Below, in pieces: positions 10,283 to 19,686 of a stretch of DNA of 64,000 nucleotides (positions within the stretch are counted from its first letter, which is position 1; the number at the start of each line of letters is the position of its first letter). The DNA is from Ornithinimicrobium humiphilum. GTDB taxonomy: Bacteria > Actinomycetota > Actinomycetes > Actinomycetales > Dermatophilaceae. The notes beneath the pieces are model-generated. The model saw only the letters and a list, made by a program, of their open reading frames with translations, was not told the origin of the DNA and did not search any database. A program made the position numbers and the translations under genes. The DNA is taken from the NCBI RefSeq assembly GCF_006716885.1, contig NZ_VFPU01000001.1:1922001-1986000 (forward strand), written 5' to 3'.

Positions 10283-11881
10283 TCAGGCCAGGGCGATCAG
10301 GTCCTCGTAGTCACGGCCCCAGAGGTCCTCCACCCCGTCGGGGAGCAGCAGCACGCGCTCCGGCTCGAGGGCGGTGACCGCTCCCTCGTCGTGGCTCACG
10401 AGGACGACCGCACCCTCGTAGTTACGCAGCGCGGACAGAACTTCTTCCCGGGAGGCCGGGTCGAGGTTGTTGGTGGGCTCGTCGAGGAGCAGCACGTTGG
10501 CGGCGGAGACGACCAGCGTGGCGAGGGCCAGGCGGGTCTTCTCGCCGCCGGAGAGCACCCCGGCGGGCTTGTCCACGTCGTCCCCGGTGAAGAGGAAGGA
10601 GCCCAGCACCTTGCGGGTCTCGGTCTCGTCGAGGTCGGGCGCGGCCGACTTCATGTTCTCGAGCACCGAGCGCTTGACGTCGAGCGTCTCGTGCTCCTGG
10701 GCGTAGTAGCCCAGCCGCAGCCCGTGGCCGTGCACGACCTCGCCGGTGTCCGGCCTGTCGATGCCGGCAAGGATGCGCAGCAGGGTGGTCTTGCCGGCAC
10801 CGTTGAGCCCGAGCACGACCACCTTGGAGCCGCGGTCGATCGCCAGGTCGACGTCGGTGAAGATCTCCAGCGACCCGTAGGACTTCGACAACCCCTCGGC
10901 GGTGAGCGGCGTGCGGCCGCAGGGCGCGGGGGTCGGGAAGCGCAGCTTGGCGACCCGGTCGGTCTGGCGCTCGGCCTCCAGCCCGGAGAGCATGCGCTCG
11001 GCGCGGCGGGCCATGTTCTGGGCGGCCACGGCCTTGGTGGCCTTGGCCCGCATCTTGTCGGCCTGCGCCAGCAGCGCCGCGGCCTTCTTCTCGGCGTTGG
11101 CACGCTCGCGGTGCCGGCGGCGCTCGTCGGCCTCGCGCTGCAGCAGGTAGGCCTTCCAGCCCATGTTGTAGATGTCGATGACCTGCCGGTTGGCGTCGAG
11201 GTAGAAGACCTTGTTAACGACGGTCTCGACGAGGTCGACGTCGTGGGAAATCACCATGAGACCACCGGCGTAGGAGCGCAGGTGCTCGCGCAGCCAGACG
11301 ATGGAGTCGGCGTCGAGGTGGTTGGTCGGCTCGTCGAGGAGCAGGGTCTCGGCGCCGGAGAAGAGGATCCGGGCGAGCTCGATGCGGCGGCGCTGGCCAC
11401 CGGAGAGCGTCCGCAGCGGCTGGGCGAGGACCCGCTCGGGCAGGCCGAGGGAGCTGGCGATGGACGCCGCCTCCGACTCCGCGGCGTAGCCTCCCCGCGA
11501 CGTGAACTCCGCCTCCAGGCGGGAGTATCGGCGCATCGCCTTGTCTCGCAGCTCGCCGTCGGCGCTGCCCATCGTCTCCTCGGCGGCGCGCATGTCCCGG
11601 ATGACGGTGTCGAGGCCGCGGGCGGACAGGATGCGGTCGCGGCCCAGGACCTCGAGGTCGCCCGTGCGCGGGTCCTGCGGCAGGTAGCCGACTTCGCCGG
11701 TGCGGGTGATCGTGCCGGCCGCCGGCTGCCCCTGCCCCGCGAGGATCTTCGTCAGCGTCGTCTTGCCGGCACCGTTGCGTCCGACGAGACCGACGCGGTC
11801 GCCGGGACCGACCCGGAAGTTCACCTCGTCCATGAGCAGGCGGGAACCGACACGGACCTCGACGCCGGAGGCGGTGATCAT
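10283..11881 (-). CDS. ABC-F family ATPase (ribosome-associated type)
   Basis: A soluble 532-residue protein with two ATP-binding cassettes and no membrane domain, the architecture of ABC-F translation factors that act at the ribosomal E site. First cassette: [38 protein letters not shown]. Second: GLNGAGKTTLLR, LSGGEKTRLALA, NVLLLDEPTNNLD. Between them is the charged linker with many Lys/Arg/Ala residues (about residues 240-310) that reaches toward the peptidyl-transferase centre in this family. The start is the ATG at 11881 because AGGAAGGAG lies seven bases upstream; an upstream in-frame ATG would add seven residues without a site. An antibiotic-resistance role is not indicated. Confidence 0.9.
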   Translation of the reverse strand: MITASGVEVRVGSRLLMDEVNFRVGPGDRVGLVGRNGAGKTTLTKILAGQGQPAAGTITRTGEVGYLPQDPRTGDLEVLGRDRILSARGLDTVIRDMRAAEETMGSADGELRDKAMRRYSRLEAEFTSRGGYAAESEAASIASSLGLPERVLAQPLRTLSGGQRRRIELARILFSGAETLLLDEPTNHLDADSIVWLREHLRSYAGGLMVISHDVDLVETVVNKVFYLDANRQVIDIYNMGWKAYLLQREADERRRHRERANAEKKAAALLAQADKMRAKATKAVAAQNMARRAERMLSGLEAERQTDRVAKLRFPTPAPCGRTPLTAEGLSKSYGSLEIFTDVDLAIDRGSKVVVLGLNGAGKTTLLRILAGIDRPDTGEVVHGHGLRLGYYAQEHETLDVKRSVLENMKSAAPDLDETETRKVLGSFLFTGDDVDKPAGVLSGGEKTRLALATLVVSAANVLLLDEPTNNLDPASREEVLSALRNYEGAVVLVSHDEGAVTALEPERVLLLPDGVEDLWGRDYEDLIALA

Positions 11882-12048
11882 CGGCGGGCTCCTTCCTGGC
11901 ACGGGCGTGCGTCACCGCACGGAGGGGCGGTGAGGGTGATGGGTGCGACTCGCGAGGACCGCGCATGCGGCCGCAGGGTCGGCTGGCTAGTCTACGCGCA
12001 TGGCCTGGTCGGCCGACCAGCCGTTTTCCTCGCACCGTGGAGGGTGAC

Positions 12049-12924
12049 ATGACGTTCCGGGAGAACGCCAACATCGGGGCCGGCCGCGCGAGCCGCGGCG
12101 GCGGAGGCAGCGGGGGTCTCGCCGTCGGCGGCGGTCTCGGCGCGCTCGTGCTCGCCCTCGTCGTCATGCTGCTGGGCGGCGACCCTGGAGCCATCCTGGG
12201 CGGGCAGGAGCCCACCACCTCGAACGCCCAGAACGTCGATCTGGCGGAGTGCCGGACGGGCGCGGACGCCAACGAGAACATCGACTGCCGCATGAAGGCG
12301 ACCATGCTCTCGCTCGAGGACTACTGGACCGCGGCCTACCCCTCGGCCCAGCCCGCCGACGCGATCCTCTTCAGCGGCGGCGTCAACACCGGCTGCGGTC
12401 AGGCCTCCAGCGCGGTCGGGCCGTTCTACTGCCCGGTCGACCGCCACATCTACCTCGACACCGCCTTCTTCCAGCAGCTGGAGGGTCAGCTCGGCGGTGA
12501 CGGCGGCAGCTTCTCGCAGATGTACGTCCTGGGCCACGAGTACGGCCACCACATCCAGAACTACACCGGCGCCCTCAAGGCGTCCCAGCAGGACGCGCAG
12601 GGCCCGGAGTCCGGCGCCGTCCGGGTCGAGCTGCAGGCCGACTGCTTCGCCGGCGCCTGGGCGGGCAACGCCACGCAGACCAAGGACGCCGACGGCAACC
12701 TGCTGCTGGAGCCGCTGAGCCGCGAGGACATCGAGTCGGCCCTGTCGGCCGCCTCGGCCGTCGGTGACGACTCCATCCAGGAGAAGATGCAGGGTCAGGT
12801 CACCCCGCACACCTGGACCCACGGGTCCTCCGAGCAGCGGATGGGCTGGTTCATGCGCGGCTACGAGTCGGCCGACCCCAACCAGTGCGACGTGCTCAAC
12901 GCCTCGAGCGTGAACGACTACTGA
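12049..12924 (+). CDS. Neutral zinc metallopeptidase, YpfJ family
   Basis: A 291-residue protein of the putative neutral zinc metallopeptidase family. A Gly-rich N-terminus is followed by one membrane helix (LGALVLALVVMLLGG), so the catalytic domain probably sits outside the cytoplasm. The zinc site is HEYGHHIQ (HExxH) and a downstream VELQADCFAGAWA segment supplies the third ligand region. Four Cys residues early in the domain (for example ECRTG, DCRMK, GCGQ, FYCPVD) may form disulphides. The ATG at 12049 has GGAGG five bases upstream. It stands alone and ends at a strong terminator. Substrates are unknown. Confidence 0.85.
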   Translation: MTFRENANIGAGRASRGGGGSGGLAVGGGLGALVLALVVMLLGGDPGAILGGQEPTTSNAQNVDLAECRTGADANENIDCRMKATMLSLEDYWTAAYPSAQPADAILFSGGVNTGCGQASSAVGPFYCPVDRHIYLDTAFFQQLEGQLGGDGGSFSQMYVLGHEYGHHIQNYTGALKASQQDAQGPESGAVRVELQADCFAGAWAGNATQTKDADGNLLLEPLSREDIESALSAASAVGDDSIQEKMQGQVTPHTWTHGSSEQRMGWFMRGYESADPNQCDVLNASSVNDY

Positions 12925-12951
12925 CGGGCACCGCTCCCCCCGCGCACGACG

Positions 12952-12982
12952 AAGGGCCGCCGGCAGGATGCCGGCGGCCCTT
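12952..12982. terminator. Intrinsic terminator between convergent genes
   Basis: A perfect 13-bp stem (AAGGGCCGCCGGC and its complement) with a five-base loop lies 27 bases after the metallopeptidase stop and 40 bases from the opposing symporter stop. The stem begins with AA and ends with TT, as in bidirectional terminators. Confidence 0.8.
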
Positions 12983-13022
12983 GTCGCACGTCAGGGACGC
13001 GCGGGTGTGGCGAGGTCGTCGT

Positions 13023-14378
13023 TCAGACGCCCGCGGGGACGGGCTCGCGCTGCTCGTCCGCGGCAGCCTCGACGTCCTCGCGCCACGGCTCGCCGCGGCG
13101 GCTGGCGTCGTAGGCCTCCTGGTCGAGGATGCCCTGGCGCTTGGCCACGATGGTCGGCACGAGCGCCTGGCCCGCGACGTTGGTGGCGGTGCGGCCCATG
13201 TCGAGGATCGGGTCGACGGCGAGCAGCAGGCCGACGCCCTCGAGCGGCAGGCCCAGGGTCGACAGCGTCAGCGTGAGCATGACGGTCGCGCCGGTCACGC
13301 CGGCGGTGGCGGCGGAGCCGATCACCGAGACGAAGGCGATCAGCAGGTAGTCGGTCACGCCGAGGTCGACGCCGAAGAACTGCGCGACGAAGATCGCGGC
13401 GATCGCCGGGTAGATCGCGGCGCAGCCGTCCATCTTGGTCGTGGCGCCCAGCGGCACGGCGAAGGAGGAGTAGGCGCGGGGCACGCCCAGGTTGCGCTCG
13501 GTGACCGCCTGGGTGACGGGCAGGGTGCCGATGGAGGAACGGGAGACGAACGCCAGCTGGATCGCGGGCCAGGCGCCGGTGAAGAACTGCTTGATCGACA
13601 GGCCGTTGACCCGCAGCAGCACCGGGTAGAGGACGAAGAGGACGAGCGCCAGACCGATGTAGATCGCGGCGGTGAAGCGGCCCAGCGAGCCGATGGTGTC
13701 CCAGCCGTAGGAGACGACGGCGTTGCCGAGCAGGCCGACGGTCGCCAGCGGCGCGAGCAGGATGATCCACCACAGCACCTTCTGCACGACGGTCAGGGCC
13801 GAGCGGGTGAAGGCGAGGAAGGGCTCGGCGCCCTTGCCGACCTTGAGCACGGCGATGCCGACGGCGATCGCGACCACGAGGATCTGCAGGACGTTGAAGG
13901 ACAGCGAGACCGCGCCCTCCTCGCCCGCCTTGGCGGACAGGCCGAGCACGTTCGCGGGGATGATGCCGGTGAGGAAGTCCAGCCAGGAGCCCGCGCGGCC
14001 CGGGGCGGCGGCGTCGGCAGCGGTGACGCCGGCGCCGCGGGCCGGGTCGACGACCCAGCCGACGACCATGCCGATGCCGACCGAGATGAGCGCGGTGATC
14101 GCGAACCAGAGCAGGGTGTTCCAGGCCAGGCGGGCGGCGCCGGTGACCTCACGCAGGTTGGCGATCGAGGACACGATGGCGAGGAACACCAGCGGCGGCA
14201 CGATGGCGCGCAGCAGGGTGACGAAGGAGGACCCGATGATGCTCAGCGTCTCGGAGAGCCAGTTGGGGTCGTCGGCGGTGGCACCCATGGAGCGGGCCAC
14301 GAGGCCGAGCGCGACGCCCAGCACCAGGCCGATGAGCACCTGGGTGCCGAAGGACACCCGAGGAAGACGAGACAGCAC
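13023..14378 (-). CDS. Dicarboxylate/amino acid:cation symporter (DAACS family)
   Basis: A 451-residue secondary transporter of the GltP/DctA family that takes up acidic amino acids or C4-dicarboxylates with Na+ or H+. It has the first helix TQVLIGLVLGVALG, AIVPPLVFLAIVSSI, the hairpin motif SRSSIGTLPVT in place of the usual Ser-rich SSSSxTLP, the substrate/cation segment GATTKMDGCA (usually NMDGTA), and DPILDMGRTATNVAG near the end, which aligns with the Asp/Arg region that binds the substrate. The acidic C-terminal tail is cytoplasmic. The GTG at 14378 is the only sensible start. The motif changes mean that a substrate other than glutamate or succinate is possible. Confidence 0.85.
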   Translation of the reverse strand: MLSRLPRVSFGTQVLIGLVLGVALGLVARSMGATADDPNWLSETLSIIGSSFVTLLRAIVPPLVFLAIVSSIANLREVTGAARLAWNTLLWFAITALISVGIGMVVGWVVDPARGAGVTAADAAAPGRAGSWLDFLTGIIPANVLGLSAKAGEEGAVSLSFNVLQILVVAIAVGIAVLKVGKGAEPFLAFTRSALTVVQKVLWWIILLAPLATVGLLGNAVVSYGWDTIGSLGRFTAAIYIGLALVLFVLYPVLLRVNGLSIKQFFTGAWPAIQLAFVSRSSIGTLPVTQAVTERNLGVPRAYSSFAVPLGATTKMDGCAAIYPAIAAIFVAQFFGVDLGVTDYLLIAFVSVIGSAATAGVTGATVMLTLTLSTLGLPLEGVGLLLAVDPILDMGRTATNVAGQALVPTIVAKRQGILDQEAYDASRRGEPWREDVEAAADEQREPVPAGV

Positions 14379-14518
14379 GGAGGCAGCCTTTCGTGCGAGG
14401 AGGTTGTTCGTCGCCGGCCCACGACGGAGGGGACCCGGCGGGCCGCGATCGGCGCGGCCACGACAAGGTCCAACCCTACGTTATGGATTGCCATTCCCCG
14501 TGTTGGGTGTGAGGTGGG

Positions 14519-15166
14519 TCACCCTCCGGCGTTGACGACCTCCACCTCGACGGCCCGCCCGCGGGCGACGGCGTCGTCGAGCACGGCCCGGCGCGGGTCG
14601 GGCAGGTCGGGCAGCTCCCTGCGGGGTAGGCCGTGCAGCCGGGCCAGCGGGCCCGTCACCAGCTCCTCCAGCACCGCGGCCGCCAGCGACCGGTCGCCGC
14701 CGAGGACCAGCCCGCCGACGGGTCCGGTGGTCGCCTCCCCCTCACCCAGGACGCGCGCGGCATGGCCGGCGACCGCCTCGACGAGGGCGTCGGCCTGGTT
14801 GGACCGGCGCCGCGCGTAGCGCTGCTGGCTCCAGCCGCCGGCCGCTGTGCGCGACTGCACGTAGCGCGTGCCCACCTTGTGCGCGGCCAGCCGCCCGTCG
14901 GGGGCGGCGACGGCCACGGCATACCCCCCGCGGCGGACGAGCACGACCAGCAGGGCGGGCGGGGCGGCCCACTCCCCCGGTGCCCACTCCCCCTCCTCGG
15001 CGGGACGCCAGGACGCCAGCCGTGCCCACGACCCGTCGGCGGCCTGCAGCAGGTACGACGACGGGGAGGTCTGCCGGTCGACGGACCGGCCGACCTCCCC
15101 GTGCGAGGTGCCGAAGCGCTCCACCCAGCCCGTCAGACGCTCGGGGGCGACCCGGACGGCAGGCAT
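14519..15166 (-). CDS. acVLRF1-type peptidyl-tRNA hydrolase / release-factor-like protein
   Basis: A 215-residue protein matching the actinobacterial Vms1-like release factor 1 (VLRF1) family, whose eukaryotic relatives cleave nascent chains from tRNA on stalled ribosomes. The recognisable block is HKVGTRYVQSRTAAGG followed by WSQQRYARRRSNQAD around residues 97-125, containing the Gly-x-Gln loop with the likely catalytic Gln and a basic patch for RNA. The rest is alpha/beta with GGLVLGGDRSLAAAVLEE as a later strand-helix unit. The ATG start has no Shine-Dalgarno sequence. It begins only 18 bases after the sufT stop on the same strand, so it may be transcribed with the suf operon. Confidence 0.72.
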   Translation of the reverse strand: MPAVRVAPERLTGWVERFGTSHGEVGRSVDRQTSPSSYLLQAADGSWARLASWRPAEEGEWAPGEWAAPPALLVVLVRRGGYAVAVAAPDGRLAAHKVGTRYVQSRTAAGGWSQQRYARRRSNQADALVEAVAGHAARVLGEGEATTGPVGGLVLGGDRSLAAAVLEELVTGPLARLHGLPRRELPDLPDPRRAVLDDAVARGRAVEVEVVNAGG

Positions 15167-15184
15167 GGCGGAGAGAGGGTCGGC

Positions 15185-15517
15185 TCAGACGTTGAAGCCG
15201 AGGGCGCGCAGCTGCTCGCGGCCGTCCTCGGTGATCTTGTCCGGGCCCCACGGCGGCATCCACACCCAGTTGATGCGGTGGCTGGGCACGAGGCCCTCGA
15301 GGGACTGGGCGACCTGGTCCTCGATGACGTCGGTCAGCGGGCAGGCCGCGCTCGTCAGGGTCATGTCGATGACGGTGTGCGACTGGGCGTCGACGGTCAC
15401 GCCGTAGACGAGGCCGAGGTCGACGACGTTGATCCCGAGCTCGGGGTCGACGACGTCGCGCAGCGCCTCCTCGATGTCGGCGACGTTGGGGGGCTGGGGC
15501 AGGCTGGTCTGGCTCAT
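15185..15517 (-). CDS. SufT-like metal-sulfur cluster assembly factor (DUF59/MIP18)
   Basis: A 110-residue DUF59 protein, the last gene of the SUF cluster, thought to help maturation of Fe-S proteins. It has the family core DVVDPELGINVVDLGLVYGV, then TLTSAACPLTDVIEDQV with the conserved Cys, and the aromatic stretch INWVWMPPWGPDKIT. The ATG at 15517 overlaps the sufU stop in an ATGA, which fixes the start. PaaD, a relative from phenylacetate degradation, is excluded by the SUF context and by the lack of the extra C-terminal Cys domain. Confidence 0.88.
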   Translation of the reverse strand: MSQTSLPQPPNVADIEEALRDVVDPELGINVVDLGLVYGVTVDAQSHTVIDMTLTSAACPLTDVIEDQVAQSLEGLVPSHRINWVWMPPWGPDKITEDGREQLRALGFNV

Positions 15518-15999
15518 CGTTCCTCCAGGGTGGGGGTCGTGGCGGTGCTCGCGGCGGAGATGTCGGCGCCCGCCCGGGCGAGCGCGTCGAGGTAGGCGGA
15601 CCAGGACAGCAGCGCGCACTTCACGCGCGCCGGATAGCGGGAGACGCCCGCGAAGGCGACGGCGTCCCCGATCTGCTCGGGATCGCCGGGGTCGGCGCCC
15701 CTGCTCGTCAGCATGGCGTGCAGGTGGCGGTAGGTGGTGAGGGTCTCCTCGAGCGGGCGCCCGATGGACTCCTCGGCCAGGACCGAGGCGGAGGCGACCG
15801 AGATCGAGCAGCCCAGGGCGTCGTAGGAGACGTCCTCCACGACGACGGTGCCGCCGTCGCGGCGCAGGCGCACCCGGAGGCTGATCTCGTCGCCGCAGGT
15901 CGGGTTGACGTGGTTGACCTCGACGTCGTAGGGCTCCCGCAGCCCCGCGTGGAGCGGCCGCTTGGCGTGGTCGAGGATGAGCTCGCCGTAGAGGTCCAT
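15514..15999 (-). CDS. sufU: SufU Fe-S scaffold / sulfur-transfer protein
   Basis: A 161-residue NifU-N/IscU-like protein. In SUF systems of Gram-positives SufU is a zinc protein that accepts persulfide sulfur from SufS. Conserved ligands are seen in NPTCGDEI, ALGCSIS and RVKCALLSW (three Cys and the Asp of CGD). The fold starts MDLYGELILDHAKRP as in the family, and the extra loop before HLHAML is the SufU-type insertion that separates it from IscU. The ATG overlaps the sufS stop by one base (TGATG) and the stop overlaps the sufT start (ATGA), so translation is coupled on both sides. Confidence 0.93.
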   Translation of the reverse strand: MDLYGELILDHAKRPLHAGLREPYDVEVNHVNPTCGDEISLRVRLRRDGGTVVVEDVSYDALGCSISVASASVLAEESIGRPLEETLTTYRHLHAMLTSRGADPGDPEQIGDAVAFAGVSRYPARVKCALLSWSAYLDALARAGADISAASTATTPTLEER

Positions 16000-17321
16000 C
16001 AGACGGCCACCCCGAAGATCTGCGGCACCCGGTCGAGCGCCTCGGCGAAGGCGTCGATCTCCGCAGGTGTGGTGTAGACCGAGAAGCTCGCGCGGGTCGA
16101 GGCCGGCACCCGCAGGCGCCGGTGCAGCGGCCACGCGCAGTGGTGGCCGGTGCGGACCGCGACGCCCGCGTCGTCGAGGATCTGCCCCACGTCGTGCGGG
16201 TGCACCCCGTCGACGACGAAGGCCACGGCCCCGACGCGGTCGGCAGGGTCGGACGGGCCGAGCACGCGCACCCACGGGCGCTCGGCCAGCACCGCCAGCG
16301 CGTGGCGCATCAGGTGCTGGTCGTGGGCGTGGACGCGGTCCATGCCCAGGCCGGTGAGGTAGTCGAGGGCGGCGGCCAGCCCGACGGCCTGCGCGGCCAT
16401 CGGCACGCCGGCCTCGAACTTCTGCGGCGGCGGGGCCCAGGTGGAGCCCTCCATCCGCACGACCTCGATCATCGACCCGCCGGTGAGGAAGGGCGGCATG
16501 GCCTCGAGGAGCTCGCGGCGCGCCCACAGGACGCCGACGCCCGAGGGGCCGAGCGTCTTGTGACCCGTGAGGACCAGCGCGTCCACCCCCGAGCCGGGGG
16601 CGGTCAGGCCGGTGATGTCCAGGTGCGGCGCCGACTGGCAGGCGTCGACGACGACGAGCGCCCCGACGGCCCGGGCGGCGGCGACCACCGGGTCCAGGTC
16701 GACGAGCGTGCCGAGGACGTTGGACACCTGCGTGACGGCGACGACGCGCGTGCGCTCGCCGATGACACCGGTCGGGTCCTCGAGGTAGCCGTCGTCGGTG
16801 ACACCGATCCAGCGCAGCGTGGCGCCGGTGCGGCGGCACAGCTCCTGCCACGGCACGAGGTTGGCGTGGTGCTCCATCTCGGTCACCACGACCTCGTCAC
16901 CGGGCCCCAGCCGCAGCCGGGCGGCCCACTCCTCGTCCGCGCCGTCCAGGGCGCCGGGGGCACCGGCGTTGGAGAAGGCGTAGGCGAGCAGGTTGAGGCC
17001 CTCGGTGCCGTTCTTGGTGAAGACGATCTCGCCCGCGTCGGCGCCCAGGAAGCGCGCCACGGTCGCCCGCGCGCCCTCGAAGGCCTCGGTGGCCTCCTCG
17101 GCGAGCTGGTGCGCACCGCGGTGCACGGCGGCGTTGTGCTGCTCGTAGAACTCGCGCTCGGCGTCCAGCACCGTGCCCGGCTTCTGGGAGGTGGCCCCGC
17201 TGTCCAGGTAGACGAGGGGCCGGTCGTCCCGGACCGTGCGCGCGAGCAGGGGGAAGTCCGCCCGGATCCGGGCGAGCTCCTCGCTGCCGAACGGCTCGGC
17301 GGTCAGCCGGCCCCGCGTCAT
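15999..17321 (-). CDS. sufS: Cysteine desulfurase SufS
   Basis: A PLP enzyme that takes sulfur from cysteine and passes it to SufU. The 440-residue type II desulfurase has the start YLDSGATSQKP, FTKNGTEGLNLLA, MEHHANLVPW, the PLP lysine in LTGHKTLGPSGVG, and the active Cys in RTGHHCAWPLHRRL with the short loop of SufS. About 30 residues (NAGAPGALDGADEEWAARLR) form an insertion before the MEHHAN motif. A strong AGGAGG site lies before the ATG. It lies 11 bases after sufC. Confidence 0.94.
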   Translation of the reverse strand: MTRGRLTAEPFGSEELARIRADFPLLARTVRDDRPLVYLDSGATSQKPGTVLDAEREFYEQHNAAVHRGAHQLAEEATEAFEGARATVARFLGADAGEIVFTKNGTEGLNLLAYAFSNAGAPGALDGADEEWAARLRLGPGDEVVVTEMEHHANLVPWQELCRRTGATLRWIGVTDDGYLEDPTGVIGERTRVVAVTQVSNVLGTLVDLDPVVAAARAVGALVVVDACQSAPHLDITGLTAPGSGVDALVLTGHKTLGPSGVGVLWARRELLEAMPPFLTGGSMIEVVRMEGSTWAPPPQKFEAGVPMAAQAVGLAAALDYLTGLGMDRVHAHDQHLMRHALAVLAERPWVRVLGPSDPADRVGAVAFVVDGVHPHDVGQILDDAGVAVRTGHHCAWPLHRRLRVPASTRASFSVYTTPAEIDAFAEALDRVPQIFGVAV

Positions 17322-17332
17322 ACGTCTCCTCC

Positions 17333-18091
<759 letters not shown>

Positions 18092-18139
18092 GCGTGCTCC
18101 TTCGGGCGGAGGGTCGTTCGGGGTGGGGGGTTGCCGGGC

Positions 18140-18475
18140 TCAGTCGGCGAGGGTGACGTAGACCGCGTCGCCGTCGAGCGTGACGGTGTGGACCGCGATC
18201 GGGACGGTGGCCGGCAGCTGCTTGGGCTCGCCGGTGCGCATGTCGAACTGCGAGCCGTGCAGCCAGCACTCGATCAGCTCGCCCTCGACCTCGCCCTCGG
18301 CGAGCGAGACGTTGGCGTGGGTGCAGGTGTCGTCGAAGGCGTGGACGTGCCCGGCGGAGTCCCGGGCGATCGCCACGCGACGGCCGTGGATGTCCGCCAC
18401 GACCGCGCCCACGGCCGGCAGGTCGTCGACGCTGCAGACGTGGACCGGCTCACCGGTGCGCACCTGCTCGCTCAT
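18140..18475 (-). CDS. Rieske-type [2Fe-2S] ferredoxin within the suf operon
   Basis: A 111-residue soluble Rieske ferredoxin. Both cluster half-motifs are present, DTCTHANVSL (CxH) and ECWLHGSQFD (CxxH, with H in the second), spaced about 17 residues apart as in ferredoxins of non-heme oxygenase systems. It starts at an ATG overlapping the sufD stop (ATGA) and precedes sufC. This small Rieske gene is a regular member of actinobacterial suf operons. It may supply electrons for cluster assembly, but that is inference. Confidence 0.9.
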   Translation of the reverse strand: MSEQVRTGEPVHVCSVDDLPAVGAVVADIHGRRVAIARDSAGHVHAFDDTCTHANVSLAEGEVEGELIECWLHGSQFDMRTGEPKQLPATVPIAVHTVTLDGDAVYVTLAD

Positions 18476-19686
18476 GCGCTCGCCGGCTCCAGGGTCAGCG
18501 TGAGCTCGAGCTCCTCGTCGATCGCAGCCATCAGGCGGTCCACGACCTCCGGGACGCCGATCTTGGCGATGATGTCGGCGAAGAAGCCGCGGACGACGAG
18601 GCGGCGGGCCTCGGCCTCCGGGACGCCGCGCGACATCAGGTAGAAGAGCTGCTCGTCGTCGAAGCGACCGGTGGAGCTGGCGTGGCCGGCCCCCTCGATG
18701 TCTCCGGTCTCGATCTCCAGGTTGGGGACCGAGTCGGCCCGCGCCCCGTCGGTGAGGAGAAGGTTGCGGTTGAGCTCGTAGGTCTCGATGCCCTCGGCCT
18801 CCTTGCGGATGAGGACGTCGCCGACCCAGACCGTGCGGGCGGTCTCGCCCTGCAGCGCGCCCTTGTAGGTGACCAGCGAGGTGCACCGGGGGGCGTTGTG
18901 GTCGACGAAGGAGCGGTGCTCCAGGTGCTGGCCCGCGTCGGCGAAGTAGACGCCGAGCAGGGTCGCGTCGCCACCGGGGCCGGCGTAACGGACGTTGGAG
19001 TTGACCCGCACGATGCCGCCGCCGAGCGTGACGGCGATGTGCTTGTAGGTCGCGTCGCGGCCGACCAGGGCCTCGTGCTGGCCCAGGTGGATCGCGTCGT
19101 CGTCCCAGCGCTGCAGGGTGACGACGGTCAGCTGGGCGCCGTCACCGACGATCACCTCGAGGTTGCCGGTGTGGTCGGCGCTGCCGGTGTGGTCCAGGAC
19201 GACCAGCGCCTTGCTGTGGCGGCCGGCCTCGAGGACGTAGTGGGCGTTGCTGCGACGACCCGCGCCGTTGCCGTGCACGTGGACGCGCAGCGGCTCGGCG
19301 TACTCCGCCTCGGCGGGGATGCTGAGGTGGAGGGCCTCGGGGGTGTTGGCGCTGGCCACGACGGCGCCGCGGTCCTCGGGCACCAGGACGGTGCCGCGCG
19401 GGGCCTGGCCCGGCGCGAGGGAGCCGGCGACGGCCTCCTCCGGCGCCTCGACCGTGAAGGAGGCGGCGGAGTCGCCCGCGGTGTCGGTGGGGGCGTCGGC
19501 GAGCACGTTGCCGAGCCGGTCGACCGGGGTGAAGCGCCACTCCTCCTCGCGGCCCGTGGGCAGCCCGAAGGCGTCGACCTCGAAGGACCGACGCCGCGCG
19601 GCGCGGGACTGGTCGGGGATGCGGTGCTCGCCACCCAGCTGGGCGGCCGGGTCGGTGTGGGACGTCTCGTCGATCAGAAGCGACAT
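18472..19686 (-). CDS. sufD: SufD Fe-S assembly protein
   Basis: A 404-residue paralogue of SufB that forms the SufBC2D complex and is needed for iron entry. The C-terminal beta-helix is clear (VVTLQRWDDDAIHLG, LEHRSFVDHNAP, YKGALQGETARTVW), followed by the SufB/D end motif ASSTGRFDDEQLFYLMSRGVPEAEARRLVVRGF. The conserved His in FVDHNAP is present. The N-terminal 100 residues are variable, as expected. The ATG overlaps the sufB stop by one base (TGATG). Confidence 0.94.
   Translation of the reverse strand: MSLLIDETSHTDPAAQLGGEHRIPDQSRAARRRSFEVDAFGLPTGREEEWRFTPVDRLGNVLADAPTDTAGDSAASFTVEAPEEAVAGSLAPGQAPRGTVLVPEDRGAVVASANTPEALHLSIPAEAEYAEPLRVHVHGNGAGRRSNAHYVLEAGRHSKALVVLDHTGSADHTGNLEVIVGDGAQLTVVTLQRWDDDAIHLGQHEALVGRDATYKHIAVTLGGGIVRVNSNVRYAGPGGDATLLGVYFADAGQHLEHRSFVDHNAPRCTSLVTYKGALQGETARTVWVGDVLIRKEAEGIETYELNRNLLLTDGARADSVPNLEIETGDIEGAGHASSTGRFDDEQLFYLMSRGVPEAEARRLVVRGFFADIIAKIGVPEVVDRLMAAIDEELELTLTLEPASA

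Noticed and set aside
10283..11881. Antibiotic resistance by the ABC-F ATPase
   Set aside because: ABC-F proteins are general translation factors; nothing here shows the specific interdomain loop of a known resistance subgroup.
15185..15517. PaaD subunit of phenylacetate degradation
   Set aside because: It overlaps sufU and lacks the rest of a paa cluster; SufT is the consistent reading.
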